NCBI RefSeq assembly: GCF_003851885.1
Contig: NZ_BHZE01000010.1
Span: forward strand, 1 to 64,000
DNA length: 64,000 nucleotides
Origin: Thermaurantimonas aggregans
GTDB lineage: Bacteria > Bacteroidota > Bacteroidia > Flavobacteriales > Schleiferiaceae
Reading direction: 5' to 3'
Each line of letters opens with the position of its first letter. Position 1 is the first letter of the stretch. Under the pieces are notes generated by a model, which made no database searches, had not been told where the DNA came from, and worked only from the letters and a program-made list of their open reading frames with translations. A program made the translations under genes and the position numbers. Below are positions 8,266 to 16,284 of this stretch, piece by piece.

Positions 8266-8811
8266 ATGAAAGAATTCAAGCCAACCATTTTTTTCCTTCT
8301 GCGCTTTGGTGCTTTTTACGCGATTTCTAGCATTCTATACGGCTTATTTATTAAAAAGTATCACCCTGTAGCCGATCCTCTCACAGAGTGGACAGCTAAC
8401 CACACCTATGGAATTATGAAATTTCTGGGTTTTGATGTAAAAAAATTTCCTACAGAAGGTTACCCAAGCATTGATATCTATTGGAAGGATCAATACGCCA
8501 TATCGGTATTCGAAGGGTGCAATGGATTTATTTTGGCAGTGCTTTTTTTGGTTTTCATAGTAGCCTTTCAAGGCAACTGGCGCAAGATGCTTTGGTTTAT
8601 TCCTTTAGGGTTTTTGATTATTTATGTTTTAAATCAAATTCGGCTCATCTTGCTTGCCGTAATTGCGGTCGATTACGCCCGACACATGCACTTCTTTCAC
8701 AAATACTTTTTTACCGGAATTATCTACGGTGTGATTTTATTGCTATGGTTTTGGTGGGCTCGGTTAAATAAAACAGAAAGCCCAAAAGTTGAAAAGGCTT
8801 CAGCCCACTGA
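8266..8811 (+). CDS. xrtF: Exosortase family protein, XrtF type
   Basis: 181 residues, integral membrane. The exosortase triad is visible: Cys85 in FEGCNG, Arg126 in LNQIRL and His145 in HFFHKYFF, each at the edge of a hydrophobic segment. Exosortases are membrane transpeptidases that cleave and re-attach proteins with a C-terminal sorting signal; XrtF is the flavobacterial branch. In the genomes I know, xrtF is followed by a small membrane partner; here the next gene is pth on the opposite strand, overlapping by 12 bases at the 3' ends. It probably shares a transcript with the upstream amidotransferase. Confidence 0.87.
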   Translation: MKEFKPTIFFLLRFGAFYAISSILYGLFIKKYHPVADPLTEWTANHTYGIMKFLGFDVKKFPTEGYPSIDIYWKDQYAISVFEGCNGFILAVLFLVFIVAFQGNWRKMLWFIPLGFLIIYVLNQIRLILLAVIAVDYARHMHFFHKYFFTGIIYGVILLLWFWWARLNKTESPKVEKASAH

Positions 8812-9369
8812 ATTAAATTTATTCATAGTAGCATGTGCACCTGCCAACACAAAGGATTCAACGCAATCAGCCGCGCGATCCAGCAAAGCAGGTAGTTCCA
8901 GGGTTTGAGCGTCCGTAAATCGACCAAGTACGTACTCTACTTGTTTTCCTTTGGGAAAATCATTGCCAATACCTACTCTTAGTCGGGCATATTGCTGAGT
9001 ATTGAGCCATTCGTCAATGTTTTTAAGGCCATTATGCCCAGCTGGTGAACCCTTGATGCGCAAACGCAACGTGCCAAATGGCAAAGCAATATCATCAGTT
9101 ACTACCAGAAGATTTTCAATCGGAATTTTTTCTGCTTCGAGCCAATAGTGCACCGCCTTACCGCTGAGGTTCATATAGGTTGTAGGCTTAATAAGGATAA
9201 TCTGATTTCCCTTTAAAGTGTATTGACCAACGTAAGCATGACGCTGCAACGAAAAAGGAACGCCCGACCGATGCGCCAATCGGTCGAGCGTCATGAATCC
9301 GATATTATGTCTTGTGAATACGTACTCCGAACCTATGTTTCCAAGCCCGGCAATCAGGTACTTTTTCAC
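8800..9369 (-). CDS. pth: Peptidyl-tRNA hydrolase
   Basis: 189 residues, normal length. It releases peptides from prematurely dissociated peptidyl-tRNA. Motifs: GLGNIGSEY, FTRHNIGF with the catalytic His, KPTTYMNLSGKAV, VTDDIALPFGTLRLRIKGSPAGHNGLK with the catalytic Asp, and RLRVGIGNDF. It is last in the prs-rplY-pth operon, 20 bases after rplY, a common order in bacteria. Its 3' end overlaps xrtF on the other strand. Confidence 0.96.
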   Translation of the reverse strand: MKKYLIAGLGNIGSEYVFTRHNIGFMTLDRLAHRSGVPFSLQRHAYVGQYTLKGNQIILIKPTTYMNLSGKAVHYWLEAEKIPIENLLVVTDDIALPFGTLRLRIKGSPAGHNGLKNIDEWLNTQQYARLRVGIGNDFPKGKQVEYVLGRFTDAQTLELPALLDRAADCVESFVLAGAHATMNKFNSVG

Positions 9370-9389
9370 TCGCTATGAGCTTCAGCTAA

Positions 9390-9983
9390 TTAAGCTGTGG
9401 CTTCAGCAGTTTCGGTTTCCTCATCAGCATCCTTCACCACATTACGTGTAGTCTTAATAGAGCAGAGCACTGCTGAAGGAGCGTTTAGAATTTCATAACC
9501 ATTAGTAGCCAAATCAGCCACGCGTACACTTTGACCTACACGCAGGTTTGTGATGTCGTAGGTAATGGAATCTGGCAGATTCTCTGGCAGAGCTCTCACC
9601 TTTACTTTGCGAAGTACGAGCTTAAGCTTACCACCGGCACGCACACCACGAGCGTTACCTGTAAGGTTTACTGGCATTTCAACGGTTACAGGTTTACCGG
9701 GAACTAGCTGAATAAAGTCGATATGCAGAAGGGCGTCAGTAACAGGATCGAACTGCACATCCTGCATAATGGCACGATAAGTCTGACCTTCAATGTCGAT
9801 TTCAGCTACCTTTACTTCAGGCGTATAGACCAGGTGTCTGAAGGCATTCTTATGTGCATAGAAGTGGATGGGTTCTTCACCTCCGTAGAGTACACAGGGC
9901 ACATTTTCTTCTTTGCGAAGACGAGCTGCCGACGACCCACCGAGTTCAGTTCTTTTTTTGGCGCTGATTTGTATAGACTTCAT
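9390..9983 (-). CDS. rplY: 50S ribosomal protein L25 (CTC/TL5 form)
   Basis: 197 residues, the long form with an L25 domain (SAKKRTELGGSSAARLRKEENVPCVLYGG) followed by the CTC/TL5 beta domain (PVTVEMPVNLTGNARGVRAGGKLKLVLRKVKVRALPE in outline) and an acidic tail rich in Asp and Glu. It binds 5S rRNA. It lies 14 bases after prs and 20 before pth in the same direction, forming one operon. Confidence 0.95.
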   Translation of the reverse strand: MKSIQISAKKRTELGGSSAARLRKEENVPCVLYGGEEPIHFYAHKNAFRHLVYTPEVKVAEIDIEGQTYRAIMQDVQFDPVTDALLHIDFIQLVPGKPVTVEMPVNLTGNARGVRAGGKLKLVLRKVKVRALPENLPDSITYDITNLRVGQSVRVADLATNGYEILNAPSAVLCSIKTTRNVVKDADEETETAEATA

Positions 9984-9997
9984 TGTGTTCGATGATT

Positions 9998-10936
9998 TTA
10001 AATAATAAATGAATCGCTTATTGACTGATGATAATGAACTTTTTTCATAACTGAGGCAAACATTTCAGCGATCGAAATAACCTCAATTTTGTCAGATGGC
10101 TTTTTAAGTGGAATGGTATCGGTCACTACGAGTTTTGACAAGGCCGAGTTTTCGATCTTTTCATAGGCGTTACCACTTAGCAGCGGATGCGTGCAGTAGG
10201 CCATCACGCTGCGGGCACCTTCTTCCATAAGCATATCTGCTGCTTTGGTCAGGGTGCCGGCCGTATCGACCATATCGTCCACCAAGATTACGTTACGATC
10301 GCGCACGTCGCCGATTACGGTCATTTTTTCGATTTCATTAGCTTTCTTTCGCTGCTTGTAGCAAATGACCACTTCAGCGCCCAGTGCTTTGGCATACGCA
10401 TTGGCACGCTTAGAGCCACCCATATCGGGCGATGCTATTGTGAGATTCTCGAGATGTAAGCTTTGTATATGGGGCAGAAAAAGCGAAGAAGCATACAGAT
10501 GATCCACCGGTATTTCGAAGAACCCTTGAATTTGATCGGCATGTAGATCCATCGTCATAATGCGGGTAGCACCCGCTGCTGTGATGAGATCAGCCATCAA
10601 CTTGGCACCGATAGGCACTCTGGGCTTGTCTTTGCGGTCTTGTCTTGCCCAACCAAAATAGGGAATAACTGCAGTAATGTGCTTTGCTGAAGCTCTCTTG
10701 GCTGCATCAATCATAAGCAGCAGCTCGATCAAATTGTCGTTGGGCTGATGGGTAGAACTTATCAGGAATACCCTGTTGCCACGTACAGTTTCTTCGAACG
10801 ACGGTTGATACTCACCGTCGCTGAATTCTGTAAAAATCACTTTTCCAAGGGGCTGACCGTATGCCTCGGCTATTCTCTTAGCCAGTGCATAGGAACCTCT
10901 ACTTGAAAATATTTTGGCATTGGGTATCACCTGCAA
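9998..10936 (-). CDS. prs: Ribose-phosphate pyrophosphokinase
   Basis: 312 residues, full length. It makes PRPP from ribose 5-phosphate and ATP for nucleotide, His and Trp synthesis. Visible are FSSRGSYALAKRIAE with FSDGE, the DLHADQIQGFFEIPVDHLYA block and the PRPP-binding loop VILVDDMVDTAGTL. The start at 10936 gives the usual N-terminus (VIPNAKIFSS). It heads prs-rplY-pth; the hairpin just upstream belongs to the thioredoxin operon or its leader. Confidence 0.96.
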   Translation of the reverse strand: MQVIPNAKIFSSRGSYALAKRIAEAYGQPLGKVIFTEFSDGEYQPSFEETVRGNRVFLISSTHQPNDNLIELLLMIDAAKRASAKHITAVIPYFGWARQDRKDKPRVPIGAKLMADLITAAGATRIMTMDLHADQIQGFFEIPVDHLYASSLFLPHIQSLHLENLTIASPDMGGSKRANAYAKALGAEVVICYKQRKKANEIEKMTVIGDVRDRNVILVDDMVDTAGTLTKAADMLMEEGARSVMAYCTHPLLSGNAYEKIENSALSKLVVTDTIPLKKPSDKIEVISIAEMFASVMKKVHYHQSISDSFII

Positions 10937-10949
10937 TCAGATTTTTTTA

Positions 10950-10980
10950 AAATAAAACAGCCCCAAAAAGGGGCTGCAAA
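10950..10980 (-). terminator. Terminator hairpin between trx operon and prs
   Basis: Perfect 7-bp stem CAGCCCC (10958-10964) and GGGGCTG (10970-10976) with an AAAAA loop. On the minus strand it is followed by TTTTATTTTA. It ends the DUF6132-rhodanese-thioredoxin operon; it could also act as an attenuator in the prs leader because it lies only about 20 bases upstream of prs. Confidence 0.75.
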
Positions 10981-11096
10981 TGTAGTCAACTTTCAGCAGT
11001 ATGGAGTTGAATTAATTCCTCAGTTTTATTTAATTAATTTTTAAAAATTTCGACCTTGTTCACCTGCTCGTATTTGGCATCCTCTTTCTTGAAAAG

Positions 11097-11399
11097 TTAG
11101 TTCAAATACGAATTAATCAACTGTTTTAAGCCGTGTAAGGGCATCATTCCCGATTGCCGCCACACCTGTTGGCCGTTTTTGTAAAGCACCAAAGTAGGCA
11201 CTCCACTTATATTCATTCGAGCTGCCAACTCTTGGTTGCGGTCCACATCTATTTTGATGATTTTTACTTTATCAGTTGGTACTTGAGATGCCAACTCTTT
11301 TAAGATCGGGGCTTGCATTTTGCACGGTCCACACCATTCAGCTGAAAAGTCAACCAATACTAATTCTTTGCTTCGGATCAGGTCATTAAATGTACTCAT
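11097..11399 (-). CDS. Thioredoxin-family protein
   Basis: 100 residues. The redox motif W-C-G-P-C-K sits at residues 22-27 after DFSAEW, and the cis-Pro loop SGVPTLVLYKNG follows near residue 67, so the fold and active site are complete. There is no signal peptide, so it is cytoplasmic. Its ATG overlaps the upstream rhodanese gene by 4 bases. Co-expression with a rhodanese suggests sulfur transfer or thiol homeostasis; the substrate is unknown. Confidence 0.92.
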   Translation of the reverse strand: MSTFNDLIRSKELVLVDFSAEWCGPCKMQAPILKELASQVPTDKVKIIKIDVDRNQELAARMNISGVPTLVLYKNGQQVWRQSGMMPLHGLKQLINSYLN

Positions 11400-11704
11400 T
11401 GTTCGATGTCAAATTCCCATTCGAGAATTCCACCTCTCAAATTATATACATTTTTAAAACCTTTATTTTCTAAATATGCACACGCATTGGTAGAACGCGC
11501 TCCAGAGCGACAATAAATCAGATAATGTTTGTTTTTATCGAGCTTTTCAACTACCGACATAAATTCAGTCGGATTATTAATATCTGCCAAAATGGCGCCT
11601 TTAATGTGGCCTTGTTGGTATTCAGCAGGTGTGCGTACATCGATCAGGACGTGATCCGGTAAACCGAGTTTGTCGTGAAACTCTTTAGGACTGAGATGAG
11701 TCAT
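11396..11704 (-). CDS. Single-domain rhodanese-like protein
   Basis: 102 residues from the ATG at 11704; an in-frame alternative at 11734 would add ten residues and more overlap with the gene upstream. The rhodanese fold is evident: HVLIDVRTPAEYQQGHIKGAI, then the active-site loop YCRSGARS with the persulfide Cys, and the ending NLRGGILEWE. It probably moves sulfane sulfur. It overlaps DUF6132 (upstream) and thioredoxin (downstream), forming a three-gene operon. Confidence 0.9.
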   Translation of the reverse strand: MTHLSPKEFHDKLGLPDHVLIDVRTPAEYQQGHIKGAILADINNPTEFMSVVEKLDKNKHYLIYCRSGARSTNACAYLENKGFKNVYNLRGGILEWEFDIEQ

Positions 11705-11900
11705 TTTTAGAAGGTTCTTTTTTTGAATCCACAAACATAGAAATCCCCAAGTATCCTAACAAAGATCCATAGCCTGCCGATATAAAAGGATTAGACCAAA
11801 TTGCACAGCTGCCCATGCAACCTACTTTATAGTAGTAAACCAAACCACCAATTAAGCCCACTATGGCTCCCAGCAATTTATAATGCCATGTTTTGATCAT
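11685..11900 (-). CDS. Small membrane protein, DUF6132-like
   Basis: 71 residues with two hydrophobic segments (about 8-24 and 38-55) around a short loop with two cysteines (KVGCMGSCAIWSNPFISAGYG). This layout matches small Bacteroidota membrane proteins encoded next to rhodaneses (DUF6132, from memory). It is the first gene of the operon and overlaps the rhodanese start by 20 bases. The C-S-N-P loop suggests a thiol or metal function, which is only inference. Confidence 0.7.
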   Translation of the reverse strand: MIKTWHYKLLGAIVGLIGGLVYYYKVGCMGSCAIWSNPFISAGYGSLLGYLGISMFVDSKKEPSKNDSSQS

Positions 11901-11921
11901 CTTTTCTCTTTTTGAAAGTCA

Positions 11922-11929
11922 CAAAAATA
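11922..11929 (-). promoter_or_regulatory. -7 promoter element (TATTTTTG) for the DUF6132-rhodanese-trx operon
   Basis: Exact TAnnTTTG on the minus strand, 21 bases before the DUF6132 ATG. No -33 element at the usual distance. Confidence 0.5.
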
Positions 11930-12089
11930 TGGATGCTCCAAAGGAACCGTTTGTGACCTCACCTTTAAAATTAATCTTACAAACTAAACGAAAAAACCAT
12001 CATTTAAATTCCATACTTACACAAGACCTGGTTATGACAAAGATTTCGGTGTTAGATCCTTGTTTATTTTAGCCATTAAATTCAAAAAA

Positions 12090-12326
12090 ATGCCAAATCC
12101 TGAAATCGCTCAAAAATCGCCTTATGTGCTTGAGATGCAACCAGGAAAGTACTGGTGGTGTGCCTGTGGTAAGAGTCAAAAACAGCCCTTTTGTGACGGC
12201 AGCCACAAGGGATCGGAATTTCGCCCTGTAATGGTAGAACTCACCGAGCCTGGCAGAGTGGCTTGGTGTGGGTGCAAACATTCTGGCAAGGCCCCCCGTT
12301 GTGATGGCTCTCACCGCAACCTCTGA
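12090..12326 (+). CDS. Double-CDGSH iron-sulfur protein
   Basis: 78 residues from the ATG at 12090; an upstream start at 12060 would add ten residues with no conserved content. Two CDGSH modules are present: CACGKSQKQPFCDGSH and CGCKHSGKAPRCDGSH. Each has the three Cys and one His that ligate a 2Fe-2S cluster in the mitoNEET family. Small soluble double-CDGSH proteins are common in bacteria with unknown redox partners. It lies 8 bases before menE and is probably co-transcribed. Confidence 0.93.
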   Translation: MPNPEIAQKSPYVLEMQPGKYWWCACGKSQKQPFCDGSHKGSEFRPVMVELTEPGRVAWCGCKHSGKAPRCDGSHRNL

Positions 12327-12334
12327 TAGCATAC

Positions 12335-13408
12335 ATGCTGTACATCGACTTTTCCACCCCACCAAATCTCAATGAACTATTACCCAAATTACAAGCTGTT
12401 TTGGGACAAGAAGAAGCCAATATCTTCCGAGAAACGTTTGACTTTTATTACACGCTGAATCCAGATTTCTTAAAAGTTACTACATCAGGCAGCACCGGTA
12501 CACCTAAGACCTTCACCTTTAGCCGCAGAGCCGTAAGTACAAGCATTGAAGGCACTGCCAAAGCGCTGAATTTGGGTGAAGGCATCACTGCAGCACTTGC
12601 GCTCCCGCTGCGCTACATAGCGGGTCGCATGATGCTGCTGCGAGCCATGCACTTCAAGTGGAAACTGCTGTGGAATAAACCAACGTTGAGATTGCCAGAC
12701 TTACCAGATATCGATTTTGCGGCACTTACGCCAGCACAGGTAAGCGAGAGTACACATGTGCTTGATTCTATTCAAACTTTGCTGCTGGGCGGATCGGCAA
12801 TTTCCGACGCAATGCTCTCCACCATTCGCCAAAAGGCCAAACATGCCGTCTATCAATCCTTTGCCGCTACTGAAACGCTTTCCAATTTTGCCTTGCGCCA
12901 ACTAGCTCCTGAATACCAGGAGTTTTACACCACTCTGCCGGGCGTTCACATTCGGGTAGATGAGCAGTCGCGACTGTGGATCCATTATCCCGGCATCACG
13001 GCAGACTTTATTACTACCGGCGATGTTGTCAATTTGCAAAGCCCGACATCATTTGTATGGCGCGGTCGAGCTGATTTTGTTATTAATTCAGGAGGTGTAA
13101 AAGTACATCCGGAATTCCTCGAAGCTCAACTTTCTGAGGCTTTGCCCGATAAGCGATTTATCATCACATCAGTACCTGATGAGCGTCTGGGCGAGGCTGT
13201 AGCTATGGTGATAGAAAGCCCGATGGCACTCGACTCTGATGATTTAAAAAGCACCCTTGAAAAAATTGCCTCCAAAAAAGGCCTTCTAAAACACCTGCTG
13301 CCTCGAGTCTATACAACCGTTCCACAACTTCCCGTCACGCCAACGGGTAAACTTGATCGGATTAAAATTAAGGAATGGACTCAAGAAACTTTTTCTAAAC
13401 AGCTGTGA
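12335..13408 (+). CDS. menE: AMP-binding enzyme, probable o-succinylbenzoate-CoA ligase
   Basis: 357 residues. ANL superfamily motifs: P-loop TTSGSTGTPK (about residue 48), ITTGDVV, WRGRADFVINSGGVKVHPEFLE and the C-terminal PTGKLDRIKIKEW with the catalytic Lys. It is about 100 residues shorter than canonical MenE at the N-terminal side, as is usual for the compact Bacteroidota form. The likely reaction is activation of o-succinylbenzoate in menaquinone synthesis. No other men gene is adjacent, so the assignment rests on length and motifs. Confidence 0.82.
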   Translation: MLYIDFSTPPNLNELLPKLQAVLGQEEANIFRETFDFYYTLNPDFLKVTTSGSTGTPKTFTFSRRAVSTSIEGTAKALNLGEGITAALALPLRYIAGRMMLLRAMHFKWKLLWNKPTLRLPDLPDIDFAALTPAQVSESTHVLDSIQTLLLGGSAISDAMLSTIRQKAKHAVYQSFAATETLSNFALRQLAPEYQEFYTTLPGVHIRVDEQSRLWIHYPGITADFITTGDVVNLQSPTSFVWRGRADFVINSGGVKVHPEFLEAQLSEALPDKRFIITSVPDERLGEAVAMVIESPMALDSDDLKSTLEKIASKKGLLKHLLPRVYTTVPQLPVTPTGKLDRIKIKEWTQETFSKQL

Positions 13409-13478
13409 ATAAATTAACACGTGTTGAGTTTTTTTATTCACACCTTCTACTGAATCATATATTGGATTTGTTGATACT

Positions 13479-13486
13479 TACTTTTG
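13479..13486 (+). promoter_or_regulatory. -7 promoter element (TACTTTTG) for the AAA ATPase gene
   Basis: Exact TAnnTTTG with 7 bases to the ATG at 13494, so the mRNA is probably leaderless or nearly so. It also argues against the in-frame TTG at 13491 as start. Confidence 0.55.
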
Positions 13487-13493
13487 TGAATTG

Positions 13494-14948
13494 ATGGAAG
13501 ACCATTTAGAACATTATCTCAAAAATACACGTGTTTCAAAATCTGCTATTCAAAGCAGATTGATTCATCCATTCACCAATTTAAAATACCCCTCGAGGTC
13601 GGCTTTTTTATTATTAAGAAAATACGCAAATGATTTTTTTTCTTCAGGTGCTGAACCTCGGTTTATTGCATTAGCCGGACTGCGCGGTGTGGGAAAAACA
13701 ACCCTCATGTGGCACACTGCCGAATACATTTACAATAATCATCAAACAAACATTTTCTTCTTTAATGTAAATATTCTTAAAAGCATTGGCATTAGTTTGT
13801 ATCAGGTATTAGAAGAATTTCAACGTCAAATACTCAAAAAGCGATTTGTTGAAGCTACAGAACCTATTACGCTGCTTTTTGATGAAGTGCACGACGATGA
13901 AAATTGGGCAAATACACTCAAAATTCTTTACGAAGATGCGCGCTCAGCATTTATACTGTGTACTGGTTCTTCGGCTCTGCACTTGAACCAAACAGTTGAT
14001 TTAGCTCGACGTTGGCGAATTGAAAAAATTTATCCATTTAAGTTCAATGAATTTATTTCCGCCAAAACACATCCTGAGCACAAAGGAAAGATGATTCCTC
14101 CTGAAAAGGATTTAAGCAAATTTTTAAAAGAAGCCTTGTTTTATGCCGAAACGGCTAATGAATCATTTAAAAAAATTCAAGATTTAAAAACCAAAGTAGA
14201 TAATTATTTTCTCAAAATAGAGAGTAATAGCTCCTACAACTTACGAGAACTGATTCAAGGATTTATAAGTTATCAAAACATTCCCAGCTTTCTTTTTTAC
14301 AAAGACAAATACACTATTACGGATAGCATTCTCGATTTATTAAAACGAGTAATACTTGAAGACATTCAAAAATTAAAACCCTCCTATATTGAACATGTAA
14401 AAATCGAACGTCTATTACTGCGACTAGCAGCTTCAGATGAATTAAATACAGAAAAATTATCTCAAATACTTGGACTAAGACAAAATGAAATAAATGATAT
14501 CATTAAGATACTTGCAGATGCAGAGATTTTGAATATTTTGTTTCCATATGGTGGTATCGATGCACGAGTAGTAAAAAACAAGAAAGCGTTTTTCATGTCT
14601 CCATCATTGAGAAGGGCATTACTCTCCACACTCTTTGGCAAGGATTTGCCTGAGCATTATAGAGGTAAATTGCTGGAAGACATAGTTGTTTTATACCTCA
14701 GAAGAATATTAGTTGAAGGCATTTTGTCATTCGTTTCTGGCGAAGACCAAGTGAATCCTGATTTCGTTATTGAAACAAGAGATACTCCCATTTTATTGGA
14801 AGTTGGCACTAAAAAATCTTCATCAAGACAAGTTACAAAATCGAAAATAAAATGCAGATATGGAATATTGGTATCAGAAGGAATTTCAGAACCGAATTTA
14901 ATAGAAAATGCAATAAAATTACCTTTACGTTGGTTTTTACTTTTGTAA
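13494..14948 (+). CDS. AAA ATPase with C-terminal nuclease-like domain
   Basis: 484 residues. Walker A GLRGVGKTT near residue 65, Walker B TLLFDEVHDD near 135 and a sensor-like CTGSSALHL follow the pattern of the archaeal-type/DUF4143 ATPases. A helical middle leads to a winged-helix-like stretch, and the C-terminus has DFVIETRDTPILLEVGTKKSS, resembling the D...ExK core of PD-(D/E)xK nucleases. Such proteins are scattered in prokaryotes, with unknown or defence-related roles. It stands alone with its own promoter; composition is more AT-rich than menE, hinting at acquisition. Confidence 0.75.
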   Translation: MEDHLEHYLKNTRVSKSAIQSRLIHPFTNLKYPSRSAFLLLRKYANDFFSSGAEPRFIALAGLRGVGKTTLMWHTAEYIYNNHQTNIFFFNVNILKSIGISLYQVLEEFQRQILKKRFVEATEPITLLFDEVHDDENWANTLKILYEDARSAFILCTGSSALHLNQTVDLARRWRIEKIYPFKFNEFISAKTHPEHKGKMIPPEKDLSKFLKEALFYAETANESFKKIQDLKTKVDNYFLKIESNSSYNLRELIQGFISYQNIPSFLFYKDKYTITDSILDLLKRVILEDIQKLKPSYIEHVKIERLLLRLAASDELNTEKLSQILGLRQNEINDIIKILADAEILNILFPYGGIDARVVKNKKAFFMSPSLRRALLSTLFGKDLPEHYRGKLLEDIVVLYLRRILVEGILSFVSGEDQVNPDFVIETRDTPILLEVGTKKSSSRQVTKSKIKCRYGILVSEGISEPNLIENAIKLPLRWFLLL

Positions 14949-15046
14949 TGAATTAATGAAAAGATGTTTAAGACATATTTCATTCCATTAAACTTGAGTA
15001 AAAATTCAAAATTTTGCACTTAAATCTTCCGAAAATTTTTACGATT

Positions 15047-15166
15047 ATGAAAACAAATAAAATGGTATTTACAATTTTGGCGATCATACTTTTTTCATCC
15101 TCCTGTCGCCTAATGAAACCCTGCGATTGCCCCAGTGTACGAACTTCTTATTCCCATGAACGCTAA
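15047..15166 (+). CDS. 39-residue lipoprotein
   Basis: Thirty-nine codons from an ATG to TAA. The protein has a lipoprotein signal (MKTNKMVFTILAIILFSSSC, lipobox Cys at residue 20) and a tiny Cys-rich tail with CDCPSV. Short lipoproteins with C-x-C-P tails are common and often unannotated in Bacteroidota. Its stop codon overlaps the ATG of the SprT-like gene (15156) by 11 bases, which suggests translational coupling. Function unknown. Confidence 0.7.
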   Translation: MKTNKMVFTILAIILFSSSCRLMKPCDCPSVRTSYSHER

Positions 15167-15659
15167 ACCTCCTACAGGTACTCCCTCCCTTTGGGCGCCT
15201 TTAGTCAAATACATCCCCGATAAGGCCTATCACTACGTAGAAGGCTTGCTCAATCAGCACACCCTTTTTCTAAAAATCACCAAACCTAAGCGTTCGCGTG
15301 CAGGTCTGTACTTTTACGACGAAAAACGCAGGCGCCATGCCATCTACATCAATGGCAACCTCGACAAGTACAACTTTCTCATCACCCTCATCCATGAATA
15401 TGCTCATTTAGTAGCAAGGGTGAAATATGGACAAAAGATCAAGCCGCACGGACCCGAGTGGAAGTCCATCTTTCGAGAATTGATGAAGCCCCTTTTGCAC
15501 ACCGATATCTTTCCGCCCGCCATCATCACCCACGTGCGAAGTCACATGGCCAATCCTGCGACTACGCACTTCCGCGATAGAGATTTGTTGCAAGCCATCG
15601 ATAGCTACCTCAGTGAATCTCAGCCGAAACCCTCAGTCAAGTCTCGTCCCTCGCGCTAA
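15156..15659 (+). CDS. SprT-like zinc metallopeptidase-domain protein
   Basis: 167 residues from the ATG at 15156; a GTG seven codons upstream is possible but would lie deeper inside the small lipoprotein gene. The zinc motif HEYAH is in LITLIHEYAHLVARVKYG, followed by KPHGPEWKSIFRELM, which is the SprT/SPRTN pattern. Bacterial SprT proteins are presumed DNA- or protein-associated proteases of unclear role. Codons end mostly in G or C, unlike the genes upstream, starting a GC-rich stretch that continues through tgt. Confidence 0.85.
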   Translation: MNAKPPTGTPSLWAPLVKYIPDKAYHYVEGLLNQHTLFLKITKPKRSRAGLYFYDEKRRRHAIYINGNLDKYNFLITLIHEYAHLVARVKYGQKIKPHGPEWKSIFRELMKPLLHTDIFPPAIITHVRSHMANPATTHFRDRDLLQAIDSYLSESQPKPSVKSRPSR

Positions 15660-15672
15660 ACATTGCCAAGCT

Positions 15673-15680
15673 TACCTTTG
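15673..15680 (+). promoter_or_regulatory. -7 promoter element (TACCTTTG) for miaE-tgt
   Basis: Exact TAnnTTTG just after the SprT-like stop codon, 22 bases before the ATG at 15703. It fixes the miaE start to 15703 rather than an in-frame upstream ATG at 15613 inside the previous gene. Confidence 0.55.
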
Positions 15681-15702
15681 CGCAAAAATTTTTAAAGCAC
15701 AC

Positions 15703-16284
15703 ATGCTCGGACTTCGCCTGCCAACCGACCCCCGCTGGGCAGACATCGCCTCTCAAAACATCGAAGAAATCCTCACTGACCACGCCTATTGCGAACAGAA
15801 GGCGGCCTCTACAGCCATATCACTTATCGTCAGCTTTCCGGAGTATCCCGAACTGGTCGCAGAGATGGCTGCCCTGGCCCGCGAAGAGATGGCCCACTTC
15901 GAGCAGGTTCACAAGCGCATATTGGAGCGAGGCCTCAAGCTCGGCCGTGAGCGCAAAGACGAATATGTAGCCCGCATTAATCAGTTCTTCCCAAAAACCG
16001 GCGACCGTCTCGAGCGATTGCTCCAGCGTTTGCTGATAGCTGCCCTTATCGAAGCGCGCAGCTGCGAACGCTTTAAGGTGCTGAGCGAAAACATTCAAGA
16101 CGAAGACCTCGCCCGCTTCTATCGGGGCCTCATGGCCTCTGAAGCCGGCCACTACACCACCTTCCTCACTTTTGCGCGCAAATACGGTGGCCGCGAGCGC
16201 GTCGATGCCATGTGGCAAGCGCTCCTCGACTTCGAGGCTGAAGTAATTCGCGATTTCGGAAAAAAAGAACACATCCACGGCTGA
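15703..16284 (+). CDS. miaE: tRNA-(ms2io6A)-hydroxylase
   Basis: 193 residues. It is a ferritin-like diiron monooxygenase that hydroxylates the isopentenyl group of ms2i6A37 in tRNA. The di-iron pattern is visible: EILTDHAYCEQKAAS, REEMAHFEQVHKR, LIEARSCERFKVLSE and MASEAGHYTTF, giving two Glu-x-x-His pairs plus single glutamates. Its stop overlaps the tgt ATG by 1 base, so the two tRNA-modification genes form an operon. MiaE is patchy in Bacteroidota and the gene is GC-rich relative to its surroundings, consistent with transfer. Confidence 0.92.
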   Translation: MLGLRLPTDPRWADIASQNIEEILTDHAYCEQKAASTAISLIVSFPEYPELVAEMAALAREEMAHFEQVHKRILERGLKLGRERKDEYVARINQFFPKTGDRLERLLQRLLIAALIEARSCERFKVLSENIQDEDLARFYRGLMASEAGHYTTFLTFARKYGGRERVDAMWQALLDFEAEVIRDFGKKEHIHG

